Assembly: GCA_022708025.1 (NCBI GenBank)
Contig: JAKIZM010000018.1
Span: 1-54,096 of the forward strand
Origin: Bacteroidota bacterium
GTDB lineage: Bacteria > Bacteroidota > Ignavibacteria > Ignavibacteriales > Ignavibacteriaceae
Reading direction: 5' to 3'
Length of the DNA: 54,096 nt
The position numbers were made by a program, and so were the translations under genes. The notes under the pieces were generated by a model that made no database searches, was not told the origin of the DNA, and was given only the letters and a program-made list of their open reading frames with translations. Positions 36,090 through 44,738 of this stretch are shown here, in pieces (the first letter of the stretch is position 1; each line of letters opens with the position of its first letter).

Positions 36090-36362
36090 TTAATCTTCAA
36101 CTACTGCAAGAATATCTGATCTTTGTAAAATCCTGTATTCTTTGCCGTTCATTTCAATTTCATCGCCGCCGTATTTAGCGAACAAAACTTTATCGCCTTC
36201 TTTTATTTTTTCTTTTAAATCTTCGTCAGTTCCGACTGCGATAACCAAACCAACACGGGGTTTCTCTTTTGCAGTATCCGGAATTATCAATCCGGATGAA
36301 GTTTTCTCTTCAGCTGGTAATGGTTCAAGTAAAATTCTGTCATCTAATGGTTTAATTTTCAT
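36090..36362 (-). CDS. groES: Co-chaperonin GroES
   Basis: 90-residue heptameric lid of the GroEL chaperonin. The N-terminus MKIKPLDDRILLEPLPAEEKT, the mobile loop (about residues 20-32, SSGLIIPDTAKEKP) and GDKVLFAKYGGDEI are all intact. groEL does not follow; the next gene is a thioredoxin-like protein, so this is a groES without its usual partner and probably one of two or more in the genome. The neighbours grx, trx and trxB suggest a link to redox or stress response, which is inference. Confidence 0.93.
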   Translation of the reverse strand: MKIKPLDDRILLEPLPAEEKTSSGLIIPDTAKEKPRVGLVIAVGTDEDLKEKIKEGDKVLFAKYGGDEIEMNGKEYRILQRSDILAVVED

Positions 36363-36372
36363 TTTATCTCCA

Positions 36373-36624
36373 CTAATTTTTAATGTTTAACATCTGGTTA
36401 ATTTTATTTCTATCGAAGCCGATTATCGGTTTGTTATTAATTAAGATAACCGGAACTCCCATTTGTCCTGTTCTGCGCATCATATCCCTTGCAGCGGATT
36501 GATCTCTGGAAACATCTACATCCGTAAATCTTATATTCTTTTCACGGAAATATCTTTTTGCCTGATTACAGAATGTGCAGGTAGGAGTTGAAAAAACTAT
36601 AACTTTTGGTTGAGTTGTTGTCAT
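36373..36624 (-). CDS. Glutaredoxin
   Basis: 83 residues with the active site CTFC (C16 and C19) in FSTPTCTFCNQAKRYF, the cis-proline GVPVILIN and IIGFDRNKI at the C-terminus. It is of the small NrdH/GrxC type, which may reduce ribonucleotide reductase or other disulfides. The start precedes groES by ten bases on the same strand, and a 122-base gap separates it from the PHP gene upstream, where a promoter is likely. Confidence 0.9.
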   Translation of the reverse strand: MTTTQPKVIVFSTPTCTFCNQAKRYFREKNIRFTDVDVSRDQSAARDMMRRTGQMGVPVILINNKPIIGFDRNKINQMLNIKN

Positions 36625-36746
36625 AATATCACTAAATAATTTTTTTTATTGGGATGAGATTCAGAGGATTAAAAAAAGTTTCAGGTAAGAATTTTATGAA
36701 ACAAAATTTTGCTTTTAATCAAGGAGTGAAGTTAATCTATTGCAAC

Positions 36747-37793
36747 TTAAATATTTACTCTTATATGATTTGAATAAATCCAAGCTCTGTCATCTTTGAA
36801 TACTTCCACCCTGTAGGCACCCTTTTTACTGATAACAAATTCTGCATCAATTCCCTGTTCGGTTTCTATCACCTGACCATTGCGCAGAAGTTTAATTTTT
36901 GCATCAGGCAAAGGAATAAGAACTTTAAGTAAAATATTTTTTGAATCCGGAATTGTATCGCCCATCTGATATTTCTTTCCGTCTTTTTCAGCATAAAACC
37001 TGAAGCCTTTTGAATCAGCTACATAATCGTTTGCAACAAAACATTTACCGTCTCTCAGAGCATTATAAATTTTTGTTTTTGCTGCTTCCACATCTTTAAC
37101 GCTTCTGCCTTTTTTAATTGGTTCATCAATCAATATATGTGTACGGATAGATCTGAATAAAACTTTATAAGGAAAAATTTCTACTTCCAAAAATCCAACA
37201 AGATTGTATTTATGTGCGTGTGCATCTATTCCGCCAATGCCGACAACTTTTCTTTTTATGTTTAATTCGTCCCAAAGTTTTAATGTTTCTTTAGGCGGAG
37301 CAACAATTGTTCTTAGCGGATGCAGAAAAGACCTGTATTTATTTTCTTCTGTAAGATTTTCAACCCACTCAGACATATGATTCCAGATTTCAATTCCTGT
37401 AAAATCTTCTGTATCCCATTCAGTCCAGGGATAAGCAGGATGTTCCTTGTGTTGTCGTTTTTCGTGAGGATGAGCCAAGAAGCCAATGCCGCCAAGTTCT
37501 TTTACTTTTGCTACATATTTTTTTGCAGGGGTTCGAGTCGAAAAGGCTTCGTTAATTCCAAATGCAAGGTAATGATTTTTATTTTCCTTATCGTTTATTT
37601 CGCAGCCAACAAGAAGCAAAGTATTGCCATACCATTTTTCATATCCTTCGTGTAAAGCTCTTAATGTATTGTGATCGGTAAGTATTATAAAATCCAAACC
37701 AATTTCATTAGCAAACTTTGCAATATCGGGAACTTCTCCGGTTCCATCCGAAAAAGTTGAGTGCATATGTAAAGCGCCTACATATTCAAACAT
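36747..37793 (-). CDS. PHP-domain metal-dependent phosphoesterase
   Basis: 348 residues. The PHP metal ligands are visible: H9 and H11 in ALHMHSTFSDG, D16, H42 in TDHNTL and later H110-region FLAHPHE and GIDAHAH. The fold is that of the TrpH/PolC PHP phosphoesterase-type hydrolases. The final 80 residues (LKVLIPLPDAKIKLLRNG...) look like a beta-sandwich added at the C-terminus. The substrate is unknown. It is preceded by a TPR gene and followed after 122 bases by the redox cluster. Confidence 0.85.
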   Translation of the reverse strand: MFEYVGALHMHSTFSDGTGEVPDIAKFANEIGLDFIILTDHNTLRALHEGYEKWYGNTLLLVGCEINDKENKNHYLAFGINEAFSTRTPAKKYVAKVKELGGIGFLAHPHEKRQHKEHPAYPWTEWDTEDFTGIEIWNHMSEWVENLTEENKYRSFLHPLRTIVAPPKETLKLWDELNIKRKVVGIGGIDAHAHKYNLVGFLEVEIFPYKVLFRSIRTHILIDEPIKKGRSVKDVEAAKTKIYNALRDGKCFVANDYVADSKGFRFYAEKDGKKYQMGDTIPDSKNILLKVLIPLPDAKIKLLRNGQVIETEQGIDAEFVISKKGAYRVEVFKDDRAWIYSNHIRVNI

Positions 37794-37918
37794 TTGTTAA
37801 CTCAATTACTTAAAACAAAAATATAGATAAAATTATACTAACAAAAGGAAGTAATAATACTTATTAAAAACTCAGTTAAGTAAGGAGCTAACTACAATAT
37901 TCCGGTAAGAATTAAACT

Positions 37919-38518
37919 CTACAATCTCTCCAAAGACTTTTTTGCAAGCACTGCAATACTATCTGTAGGATGATCTTGAATTAATTTATTCCAAATCTCC
38001 CTGGCTTTTTCTTTATTGCCTTTTCTGATTTCTGATGCACCAAGATTATAGCAAACCATCGGATCATCAGGAAACAACTCATACATTTCTTTTGTTAACT
38101 GCTCAGCTTTCTGGAAGTTTCTCATATTGTAATAGATGTAAGTAATCGTAAAGTAAATATCTTTTCTTGATTTATCCTTTGCGATTATTTTTTCATAATA
38201 TTCAATCGCTTCACCAGGCTGATGAGCTGTTAAAAGCAGATCTGCATATTCTCTTAACTTTAATGTATCGTTTGGATTTGTATCAATTTCTTTTTTCAGT
38301 GCAACAAGTTTCTGTTTAACTTCTTCAGTAACTTCTTTGTTTGCGGGATTCTGCATCATACCGTGCCCAAGCTTTTTATGGATATTATCATCAGGCATTT
38401 CTTTATTTACAATATTCTCAGATGGTTTTTCGTCATCAGAAAACTGAGTAAGAATTATTACTGTAGCTACCGCAATTATGGTTACTATTCCATAAAGATA
38501 TAATGGTTTGAATTTCAT
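37919..38518 (-). CDS. Membrane-anchored TPR protein
   Basis: 199 residues with one N-terminal membrane segment (about residues 8-26, YGIVTIIAVATVIILTQF) and four or so tetratricopeptide repeats from residue 75 on. The repeat patterns are regular, as in ALEYYEKIIAKDKSRKDIYF-like units. Such proteins act as scaffolds; no partner is implied by the neighbours. It is separated from the PHP gene by 125 bases and from the next upstream gene by 324 bases that carry a MITE-like element. Confidence 0.78.
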   Translation of the reverse strand: MKFKPLYLYGIVTIIAVATVIILTQFSDDEKPSENIVNKEMPDDNIHKKLGHGMMQNPANKEVTEEVKQKLVALKKEIDTNPNDTLKLREYADLLLTAHQPGEAIEYYEKIIAKDKSRKDIYFTITYIYYNMRNFQKAEQLTKEMYELFPDDPMVCYNLGASEIRKGNKEKAREIWNKLIQDHPTDSIAVLAKKSLERL

Positions 38519-38710
38519 TTATAACTCCAAAAGATACATTTGCTGCAAAGTGCGATTCATTAGTTAAACAGATTTTTTTTTGACGGCAATAAATAACATT
38601 TCGTTTCAATTATTACAAGCCGAATATAATAGCAAAAGACTATCCATAAAAAGATAATAATTGTCTATCTGTTAAAGTTTTAATAATTATTTTGAATAAG
38701 GAAAAGAAAA

Positions 38711-38836
38711 GGCTGTCTTTTTAAGTTATTCCAATTTTATTTTACAATTAAACAACTCAATTTTTAACTGGAATCATTATCTGAGACGATCAACCAAAAG
38801 CAGACAGGTTGACAAAAATTGTTTTTTAAGACAGCC
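38711..38836. mobile_element. MITE-like element with GGCTGTCTT/AAGACAGCC ends
   Basis: 126 bp bounded by a nine-base terminal inverted repeat, GGCTGTCTT at the left (38711-38719) and AAGACAGCC at the right (38828-38836). It is non-coding and lies in a 324-base gap. Its end sequence resembles that of the 35570-35687 element, but the interiors align only in short words, so the two may be relatives or independent non-autonomous elements. Confidence 0.6.
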
Positions 38837-38842
38837 CCGATT

Positions 38843-39148
38843 TTATTCTTCAGGCAGTTGGACTAGTGTATTATATCTTGTTGATTTTTCCACACTCATA
38901 CTGGTTATTTTATCAATCAAAATATTTACCCGCTCATCGTTTAAATCATCAAATGCTTCATAAGCTTCCATTGATGTGAAAGTATAGAGTTCCAGAAAAG
39001 CAACTGATTTCCCTTTGACTTCATAAACAACATACGATTCAAGTCCTTCAGCTTTAAGCAGATTTTTCAATTCTCTTATAACTTTTAAATACTCATCTCG
39101 TTTTTCAGGTATGATTTCATATTGAATAGTAAACAGAACTTTTGACAT
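38843..39148 (-). CDS. ABM-type monooxygenase or dimeric alpha-beta barrel protein
   Basis: 101 residues with a ferredoxin-like fold: VLFTIQYEIIPEKRDEYL, then KGKSVAFLELYTFTSMEAYEAF. Proteins of this fold include antibiotic-biosynthesis monooxygenases and heme-degrading enzymes. No heme-binding His/Asn pair can be assigned. It lies 14 bases after dapF and is very likely co-transcribed with it; its downstream side carries the MITE-like element only seven bases from the stop. Confidence 0.75.
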   Translation of the reverse strand: MSKVLFTIQYEIIPEKRDEYLKVIRELKNLLKAEGLESYVVYEVKGKSVAFLELYTFTSMEAYEAFDDLNDERVNILIDKITSMSVEKSTRYNTLVQLPEE

Positions 39149-39162
39149 TTTTACTCCGATTA

Positions 39163-40029
39163 TTAAAAAAATAAATCTCTTTTTACCGATCCTTCAAAAA
39201 CTATTACTGCCGGTCCGGTCAATGTAAGATTTTCAACCTTTTGATTTACAATATTAAAGTCAACAATCAAATTATCACCGCCATAAGTTTTTAATGTAAT
39301 CGGCGGATATAATTTATCAGAAATACTTGCAATTACTGCAGAAGCAACTGAGCCGGTTCCGCAGGCAAGTGTTTCATCTTCAACTCCCTTTTCGTAAGTC
39401 CGGATATAAATAACATCCTTTTTTATCTGAATGAAATTTACATTCGTTCCGTCTGGCTTAAACTCATCGTGATATCTTATTTCTTTTCCTAATTGAAAAA
39501 CAGGAACATCACGAATATCATTATAAACTATTTTCTTTCCTGATACTGCATCGAATATATCATCAATTTTTACTACAAAATGCCGTGAACCTGTATCTGC
39601 AAATGAAAAATTTACTGTTCTTTCAGATAAGCTCAGTTTTTTATTTAATGAAATATCTTTAGGTTCATTCAGGTTAAACTTAATTATTTTATCATCTATT
39701 ACTTCGCCGGAATATTCAGTATCGTTTGCTGTAAAAGAAGCAAAATTATTTTGCAGACGATTAGTATAATCAGCAAATCTTATTGAACACCTTGCACCAT
39801 TTGCACACAATGTTCCGGTTGAACCATCAGAATTAAAATAACTCATCCTGAAATCATAGCCGGCAGTATCATCAATAAGAATTAACCCATCAGCCCCAAT
39901 ACCAAATCTTCTGTTACAAAGTTTACGGATATTTTCAGTTTTTAAGTCAATATCAGGATTCTTTTTTCTATCGATAAAGATAAAATCATTACCTGCTCCG
40001 GTCATCTTTGTAAAGAAAATCTCAGACAT
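39163..40029 (-). CDS. dapF: Diaminopimelate epimerase
   Basis: Cofactor-independent racemase that interconverts LL- and meso-diaminopimelate for lysine and peptidoglycan synthesis. The two active-site cysteines are present: C75 in GTLCANGARC and one near residue 229 in ETLACGTGS. The first motif has CANG in place of the common CGNG, a conservative change. MTGAGNDFIFID (9-20) is the family N-terminus. 288 residues is normal for this group. Confidence 0.95.
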   Translation of the reverse strand: MSEIFFTKMTGAGNDFIFIDRKKNPDIDLKTENIRKLCNRRFGIGADGLILIDDTAGYDFRMSYFNSDGSTGTLCANGARCSIRFADYTNRLQNNFASFTANDTEYSGEVIDDKIIKFNLNEPKDISLNKKLSLSERTVNFSFADTGSRHFVVKIDDIFDAVSGKKIVYNDIRDVPVFQLGKEIRYHDEFKPDGTNVNFIQIKKDVIYIRTYEKGVEDETLACGTGSVASAVIASISDKLYPPITLKTYGGDNLIVDFNIVNQKVENLTLTGPAVIVFEGSVKRDLFF

Positions 40030-40131
40030 TTGCTTACAAATTTAGTTTAATGCACTCAGCTTTTCAATAAAAATTTTTATTAAAATGAAGGTAACTTAGA
40101 ATAAAACTGAGAAAGGAAACCGGAAAATCTA

Positions 40132-40159
40132 TCCTGCGGGAAAACAGATTCCCGCAGGA
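40132..40159 (-). terminator. Strong hairpin after the TM2 gene
   Basis: A perfect 11-bp stem (TCCTGCGGGAA with TTCCCGCAGGA) and a six-base loop lie 13 bases after the TM2 gene stop on the minus strand. The following T-tract is weak. It probably ends the DUF2752/TM2 transcript before dapF. Confidence 0.75.
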
Positions 40160-40172
40160 AATTTATTAAGTT

Positions 40173-40529
40173 CTATTTTATGGTTTGTTTAACCATTAAA
40201 GCAACCTGCTGTGCAACAACAGAATTATAATCAAAGCAAAGTTTTCTGTGATTTACCAGATCTACAATTGTTCCTATTGCGCACAATCCACCGGTTAATA
40301 AAAACAAAATTCCCATACCAATCTGATTAAGCATAAACCTATGGATCCCTGCAATACCAACAAATCCTACTAACGCTAAAATTAAAATGGTATTTGGATC
40401 TTTTCTTCTTGCACTATAAGACATTGCAATCTGCTGTGCCTGAGTATCGGTCATATCCTGGATAAGACCTTGCACAAATTGCATTTCCTCGCCTTCCAGG
40501 CTTGGTAATAACTGAAAAACATTAGGCAT
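40173..40529 (-). CDS. TM2 domain protein
   Basis: 118 residues with two membrane segments (about residues 49-68 and 73-91) joined by the short turn typical of TM2 proteins: GFVGIAGIHRFMLNQIGMGILFLLTGG, then DLVNHRKL. The N-terminal part is soluble and acidic. The function of TM2 proteins is not known. Its start overlaps the end of the DUF2752 gene by eight bases, a pair commonly found together in Bacteroidota. Confidence 0.85.
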   Translation of the reverse strand: MPNVFQLLPSLEGEEMQFVQGLIQDMTDTQAQQIAMSYSARRKDPNTILILALVGFVGIAGIHRFMLNQIGMGILFLLTGGLCAIGTIVDLVNHRKLCFDYNSVVAQQVALMVKQTIK

Positions 40530-40890
40530 AACTACTCCTTGATTTTGATGATGATATAATCGATCTTTTATTTATATGAATTAGTGAAAATACTCTGTAT
40601 AAAATAATTAAAATTGCCGGTATGCCAAGTATGTGCGCTTTAAAAGATTCAATAAAATAGCCGTGAAAGAACAACGAAATTGAATTTCCAAGTCCACAGC
40701 CCGGACAATGTTCAAACCCTAAGTTTGCCAAAGGGCAAATTGTAAAATGCTGATGAAACGGATCATTAAACAATGCAAGATATATCAAGGCGCTAATCCA
40801 TATCAGTCCTTCAAAACCTAACAGCTTAAACTGATTAATAAATTTCCTGAAAAGTGTAATCAGGTATTCTTTTTTAATAATAGTTTTCAT
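40522..40890 (-). CDS. DUF2752 family membrane protein
   Basis: 122 residues with two or three membrane segments and the family signature GFEHCPGCGLGNSISLFFHG in the middle, in which two cysteines are closely spaced (C-P-G-C). The function is unknown. It precedes the TM2 gene on the same transcript. Upstream, 252 bases separate it from the divergent MFS transporter gene and should contain both promoters. Confidence 0.85.
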   Translation of the reverse strand: MKTIIKKEYLITLFRKFINQFKLLGFEGLIWISALIYLALFNDPFHQHFTICPLANLGFEHCPGCGLGNSISLFFHGYFIESFKAHILGIPAILIILYRVFSLIHINKRSIISSSKSRSSYA

Positions 40891-41142
40891 TTGATTCTAA
40901 ATTACTGAAGAAAACTTAACTAATGCAAAAAAAATTTACAATCTCTATATGATAATTGGTATGGTTTTATCGGTGAACAAGTCCAACAACTGGTTAAATA
41001 CTTCTCTTTGATTTGGTTCTTCTTTATCAGTTTAACCCCGGTATTGAATTAATTGATAAAAAAATCTCACTGAAAATATTTTTTTTTCACATTTTAGTTT
41101 TATTTTCGATAAAAATGATTTTGAAGAAAGTATAAAATTCCA

Positions 41143-42378
41143 ATGGATCAAAAATCAAAAACGCTTTTCAAGAGTATATTTAATATAACCGTGCTTGTTT
41201 CTGCACTTGGTTATTTTGTAGATATATACGATTTAATTCTTTTTGGCATCGTAAGAATACCAAGCCTTACATATCTGGGATTAAGAGGCAATCAGTTAAT
41301 TGATTCGGGTGTTTTTTTACTTAATATGCAAATGGGCGGAATGCTAATCGGCGGATTGATCTTCGGAATTTTGGGTGATAAAAAAGGAAGGCTTTCAGTT
41401 CTCTTCGGTTCAATATTTCTTTATTCATTAGCAAACTTTTTAAATGCATTCGTTTCTTCTGTAGAAATGTATGCTCTTCTTAGATTTATTGCCGGAGTTG
41501 GTCTGGCAGGTGAATTAGGTGCTGCAATTACTTTGGTAAGTGAAACAATGACAAAGGAAACCCGCGGTTACGGAACAGCAATGGTTGCAACGATAGGAGT
41601 TTCAGGAGCAATTTTAGCCGCAATTGTTGGTGAAGAATTCAGTTGGCAAACTGCATATATCATAGGCGGAATACTTGGAATTATTCTGCTCATTTTACGA
41701 ATCAGTGTTTTTGAATCAGGTATGTATAAATCCATTGCCAAGACAGATGTTGCAAAAGGAAAATTCTTAAAATTATTTACATCAAAAGACAGATTTTTCA
41801 GATATCTGAACTGCATTTTAATCGGATTGCCAATCTGGTTTGTTGTTGGAATACTGGTTACATTCTCACCGGAATTTGCAAAGACTTTAGGAGTTAAAGG
41901 AGAAATTGTAGCCGGTAAATCTATAATGTACACTTACACCGGACTTATTTTCGGCGATTTTATCAGCGGATTTTTAAGTCAGATTTTGAAAAGCAGAAAA
42001 AAAGTAGTTTCAATCTTCATATTATTAACTGCAATATTCGTAATGGTTTATCTATTCTCCCAGGGCTTTACTACATTTCAGTTTTATGCTTTATGCGTTA
42101 TACTTGGAATCTCTATCGGTTACTGGGCTGTTTTTATTACAACTGCAGCAGAACAGTTTGGGACAAACCTAAGATCAACTGTTGCAACTACAGTTCCGAA
42201 TTTTATTCGTGGCTCGGTAATACCTATTACTCTAAGCTTTGAATTGTTAAGGCAAAGTTTAGGTTTAATCTATGCAGCATTAATTGTAGGAATAATTGCA
42301 ATTATTATTGCATTGATTTCATTATACAATTTAAAAGATACTTACGGAGTTGAACTTGATTATGTTGAGAATATTTAG
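41143..42378 (+). CDS. MFS transporter (sugar or metabolite carrier type)
   Basis: 411 residues with 12 predicted membrane helices. The loop between helices 2 and 3 has GILGDKKGRLSVL, the MFS motif A, and RFIAGVGLAGELGAAITLVSE follows in helix 4. It is closest in form to MFS carriers of organic acids or sugars; the substrate is unknown. Its last 150 codons (from M262) are repeated after the Fic gene at 44968-45420 with identical amino acids and only synonymous base changes. About 20 bases after the stop are also alike in both copies. Confidence 0.9.
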   Translation: MDQKSKTLFKSIFNITVLVSALGYFVDIYDLILFGIVRIPSLTYLGLRGNQLIDSGVFLLNMQMGGMLIGGLIFGILGDKKGRLSVLFGSIFLYSLANFLNAFVSSVEMYALLRFIAGVGLAGELGAAITLVSETMTKETRGYGTAMVATIGVSGAILAAIVGEEFSWQTAYIIGGILGIILLILRISVFESGMYKSIAKTDVAKGKFLKLFTSKDRFFRYLNCILIGLPIWFVVGILVTFSPEFAKTLGVKGEIVAGKSIMYTYTGLIFGDFISGFLSQILKSRKKVVSIFILLTAIFVMVYLFSQGFTTFQFYALCVILGISIGYWAVFITTAAEQFGTNLRSTVATTVPNFIRGSVIPITLSFELLRQSLGLIYAALIVGIIAIIIALISLYNLKDTYGVELDYVENI

Positions 42379-42648
42379 AGATGAATTGTTGAGGAAGGAT
42401 TTTAAAAAAATAAATTGTTGAGGGCGGAGGGAGCAGAACACATTTCTAAAAGCTTTGTTTATGTTTTAAATTCTCTTATTGTTTTATACACATAAAGATA
42501 AAGAAAATCCGATGCTTATTTTGAACTTGTCATTTCTATTGCTGTGTAGATATATTAATTTTTATAAAAAGTTATTAGGGCAACCGAGATAATTCTCCAT
42601 TATTTGTTCGTTTGAAAGACTCATCCCTTCGCCACTTCTCTCCCCAAC

Positions 42649-42758
42649 AGATTGTGTGAATATTATTAACCCACATTTTTAACTGTGGGGAAATGAAAAA
42701 AAGTAGAACTAATTGCAACCGTTTTAACGGTTTTTCTGATTTTTCACACAGCCTCTTC
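42649..42758. repeat. Structured palindromic repeat R, left of the Fic gene
   Basis: Three stems fit the sequence: an outer TGTGTGAA/TTCACACA pair (42653-42660, 42743-42750), an inner CCCACA/TGTGGG hairpin (42670-42689) and an AACCGTT/AACGGTT hairpin (42717-42732). This is a three-way-junction shape. The same element recurs to the right of Fic as a direct repeat. Confidence 0.8.
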
Positions 42759-43107
42759 CTCAAAGAAGTGGTTGGGTGATAAGTTCACAGTTCCAAACTT
42801 TTATAGATTGGAAGATGCCTGCAGATTCCGCACTGTGCTTTGGTACATTTAATTATAAAGGATTGGACATTATTGAATAATCTGATCATTTCTGTGCAAG
42901 TATGGATATGATAAATTATAGATTAAGGATGAACGGAGTTGAAAAACAAATTACCCGTAGAAAAATCTATACTACACCAGATTACGTTCTTTTTGTTGAA
43001 ATTTGATCTATAATAAGAATTACTCACAATACAGTATAGTTACTTACCTACTCCTTATTTTTTTCTTAACTTGTTTTTATTTAGTAAATACAATAACTTA
43101 GCATAAT

Positions 43108-43165
43108 AAACTATAAACCATACTTCATTATAAACTATAAATAATGAAGCATAAAAAACTATAAA
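43108..43165 (+). promoter_or_regulatory. Iterated operator upstream of the Fic gene
   Basis: AAACTATAAA occurs at 43108, 43132 and 43156, spaced by exactly 24 bp. Between them lies a 9-bp inverted repeat, CTTCATTAT/ATAATGAAG (43123-43131, 43141-43149), centred on the middle copy. The last repeat ends 27 bases before the Fic start. Probable autoregulatory site for the HTH-like N-terminus of Fic; binding is inferred. Confidence 0.65.
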
Positions 43166-43192
43166 TTAAACAACACATTAAACTAAAATAAA

Positions 43193-44719
43193 ATGGCAGC
43201 ACCAAATGAAAAATTAGCTCAATCTCTTGAAGTGTTAAAGCAGTTTCAGGATAAGGATGGAGTAGCAATAATTAAATCTGATGCACTTTCAAGAACTCAT
43301 AGAGAGCGATTATTGAAAAATGGGTTCATTAAAGAAGTAATGAAGGGATGGTACATTTCAATTAATCCACAGGAAAGAAAAGGTGAAAGTACATCCTGGT
43401 ATTCATCTTTTTGGAAATTTTGTTCTGTTTACCTGAATGATCGTTTCGATAACGACTGGTGCATTTCGCCTGAGCAGTCAATATTGCTGCATTGCGAAAA
43501 CTGGACTATCCCAAAGCAGCTGCTGATTCGTTCTTCCAAAGCAAGTAATAATGTTACTAACCTTTTATTTGATACATCACTTGTAGATGCGGCACTAACT
43601 ATGCCTGCAGAAACAGGTATTATCAAAAAGAATGGCATCCGGATTTTCTCATTAACATCTGCTCTGATTTTCTGTACACCAAATTTCTTTTTACAAAACT
43701 CAATAGATGCACGGACAGCATTGACGATTGTAAGAGATGCTTCGGAAATATTATCACCACTTCTTGATGGCGGTAATAGTGTTGTTGCAGGCAGGCTTGC
43801 AGGTGCATTCAGAAATATCGGAAGAGACCGCATTGCTGACGAAATTATTAAAACCATGAAAGCAGCGGGTTATGATATACGTGAAAGTGATCCGTTTGAA
43901 AACAAGCTTCAATATACTTTTACAAATCGTTCTACTTCACCGAATGTAAACAGAATTAGATTAATGTGGCAGCAAATGCGAGAATCTGTGCTAAAATATT
44001 TCCCAAAACCGCCAGGTATTCCAAAAGATAAAACCTCTTATTTCAAACTTGTTGACGATAATTATAAAACAGACGCATATAATTCATTATCTATTGAAGG
44101 TTACAGAGTCACATCAGAATTAATTGAGCGTGTGATGGAAGGAAATTGGAATCCGGATGCAAATGAAAAAGATAATGAGCGAAAAAATGCTCTCGCAGCC
44201 CGTGGATATTTTCTTGCTTTTGAAGCTGTAAAAAAAAATATCGGAAAAATATTTGAAGGTGAAAATCCCGGGAAAGTAGCAGACGATGATCATGGCGATT
44301 GGTATAGAGAAATGTTCAGTCCATCTGTAACTGCAGGTTTGTTACGCCCATCTGATCTTGCCGGTTACCGGAATACACAGGTTTTTATTTCTAATTCAAA
44401 TCATATTCCTATGAGTTATGATGGTGTGCGGGATGCAATGCCGGTTTTATTTGAAATGCTGCGAGAGGAAAAAGAACCTGCCGTCCGTGCAGTACTTGGA
44501 CATTTTATTTTCGGTTATATTCATCCTTATATAGATGGCAACGGAAGAATAGGTAGATTTCTGATGAATGTAATGCTTGCCTCAGGTGGTTTTCCCTGGA
44601 CTGTTATTCCTTTAGAAAGACGAAATGATTATATGAGTGCTTTGGAAAAAGCAAGCGTTGAACAAAACATTAATGACTTTGCAAAATTCATCGCTAACCT
44701 CGTTACAGGGATAAAATAA
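43193..44719 (+). CDS. Fic family enzyme with AbiEi-like N-terminal domain
   Basis: 508 residues. The Fic motif HPYIDGNGRIGR (444-455) is intact, so the protein should transfer AMP or a related group to a hydroxyl. An inhibitory helix motif of the (S/T)xxxE(G/N) form, SLSIEG (298-303), lies in front of the Fic core in the same protein, as in self-inhibited class II Fic enzymes. The N-terminal 160 residues contain an HTH-like stretch, LSRTHRERLLKNGFIKEVMKGWYI (32-55), resembling AbiEi-type antitoxins. The operator-like repeats before the start fit such self-regulation. Repeats on both sides and the MFS fragment beyond suggest that the gene arrived by transfer. Confidence 0.88.
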   Translation: MAAPNEKLAQSLEVLKQFQDKDGVAIIKSDALSRTHRERLLKNGFIKEVMKGWYISINPQERKGESTSWYSSFWKFCSVYLNDRFDNDWCISPEQSILLHCENWTIPKQLLIRSSKASNNVTNLLFDTSLVDAALTMPAETGIIKKNGIRIFSLTSALIFCTPNFFLQNSIDARTALTIVRDASEILSPLLDGGNSVVAGRLAGAFRNIGRDRIADEIIKTMKAAGYDIRESDPFENKLQYTFTNRSTSPNVNRIRLMWQQMRESVLKYFPKPPGIPKDKTSYFKLVDDNYKTDAYNSLSIEGYRVTSELIERVMEGNWNPDANEKDNERKNALAARGYFLAFEAVKKNIGKIFEGENPGKVADDDHGDWYREMFSPSVTAGLLRPSDLAGYRNTQVFISNSNHIPMSYDGVRDAMPVLFEMLREEKEPAVRAVLGHFIFGYIHPYIDGNGRIGRFLMNVMLASGGFPWTVIPLERRNDYMSALEKASVEQNINDFAKFIANLVTGIK

Positions 44720-44738
44720 TCAAGAAGCATCACTGTCT

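Larger units (their letters stand above)
42379..43192. other. 814-base gap between the MFS and Fic genes
   Basis: The first bases continue the homology with the second MFS copy. A structured repeat occupies 42649-42758. From 43108 to the Fic start, three AAACTATAAA repeats form a likely regulatory region. A 34-codon frame at 42902-43006 has no clear start signal and I do not call it. Confidence 0.75.

Noticed and set aside
42902..43006. A 34-codon ORF upstream of the Fic gene
   Set aside because: No ribosome binding site and no recognised sequence; length is within chance for this composition.
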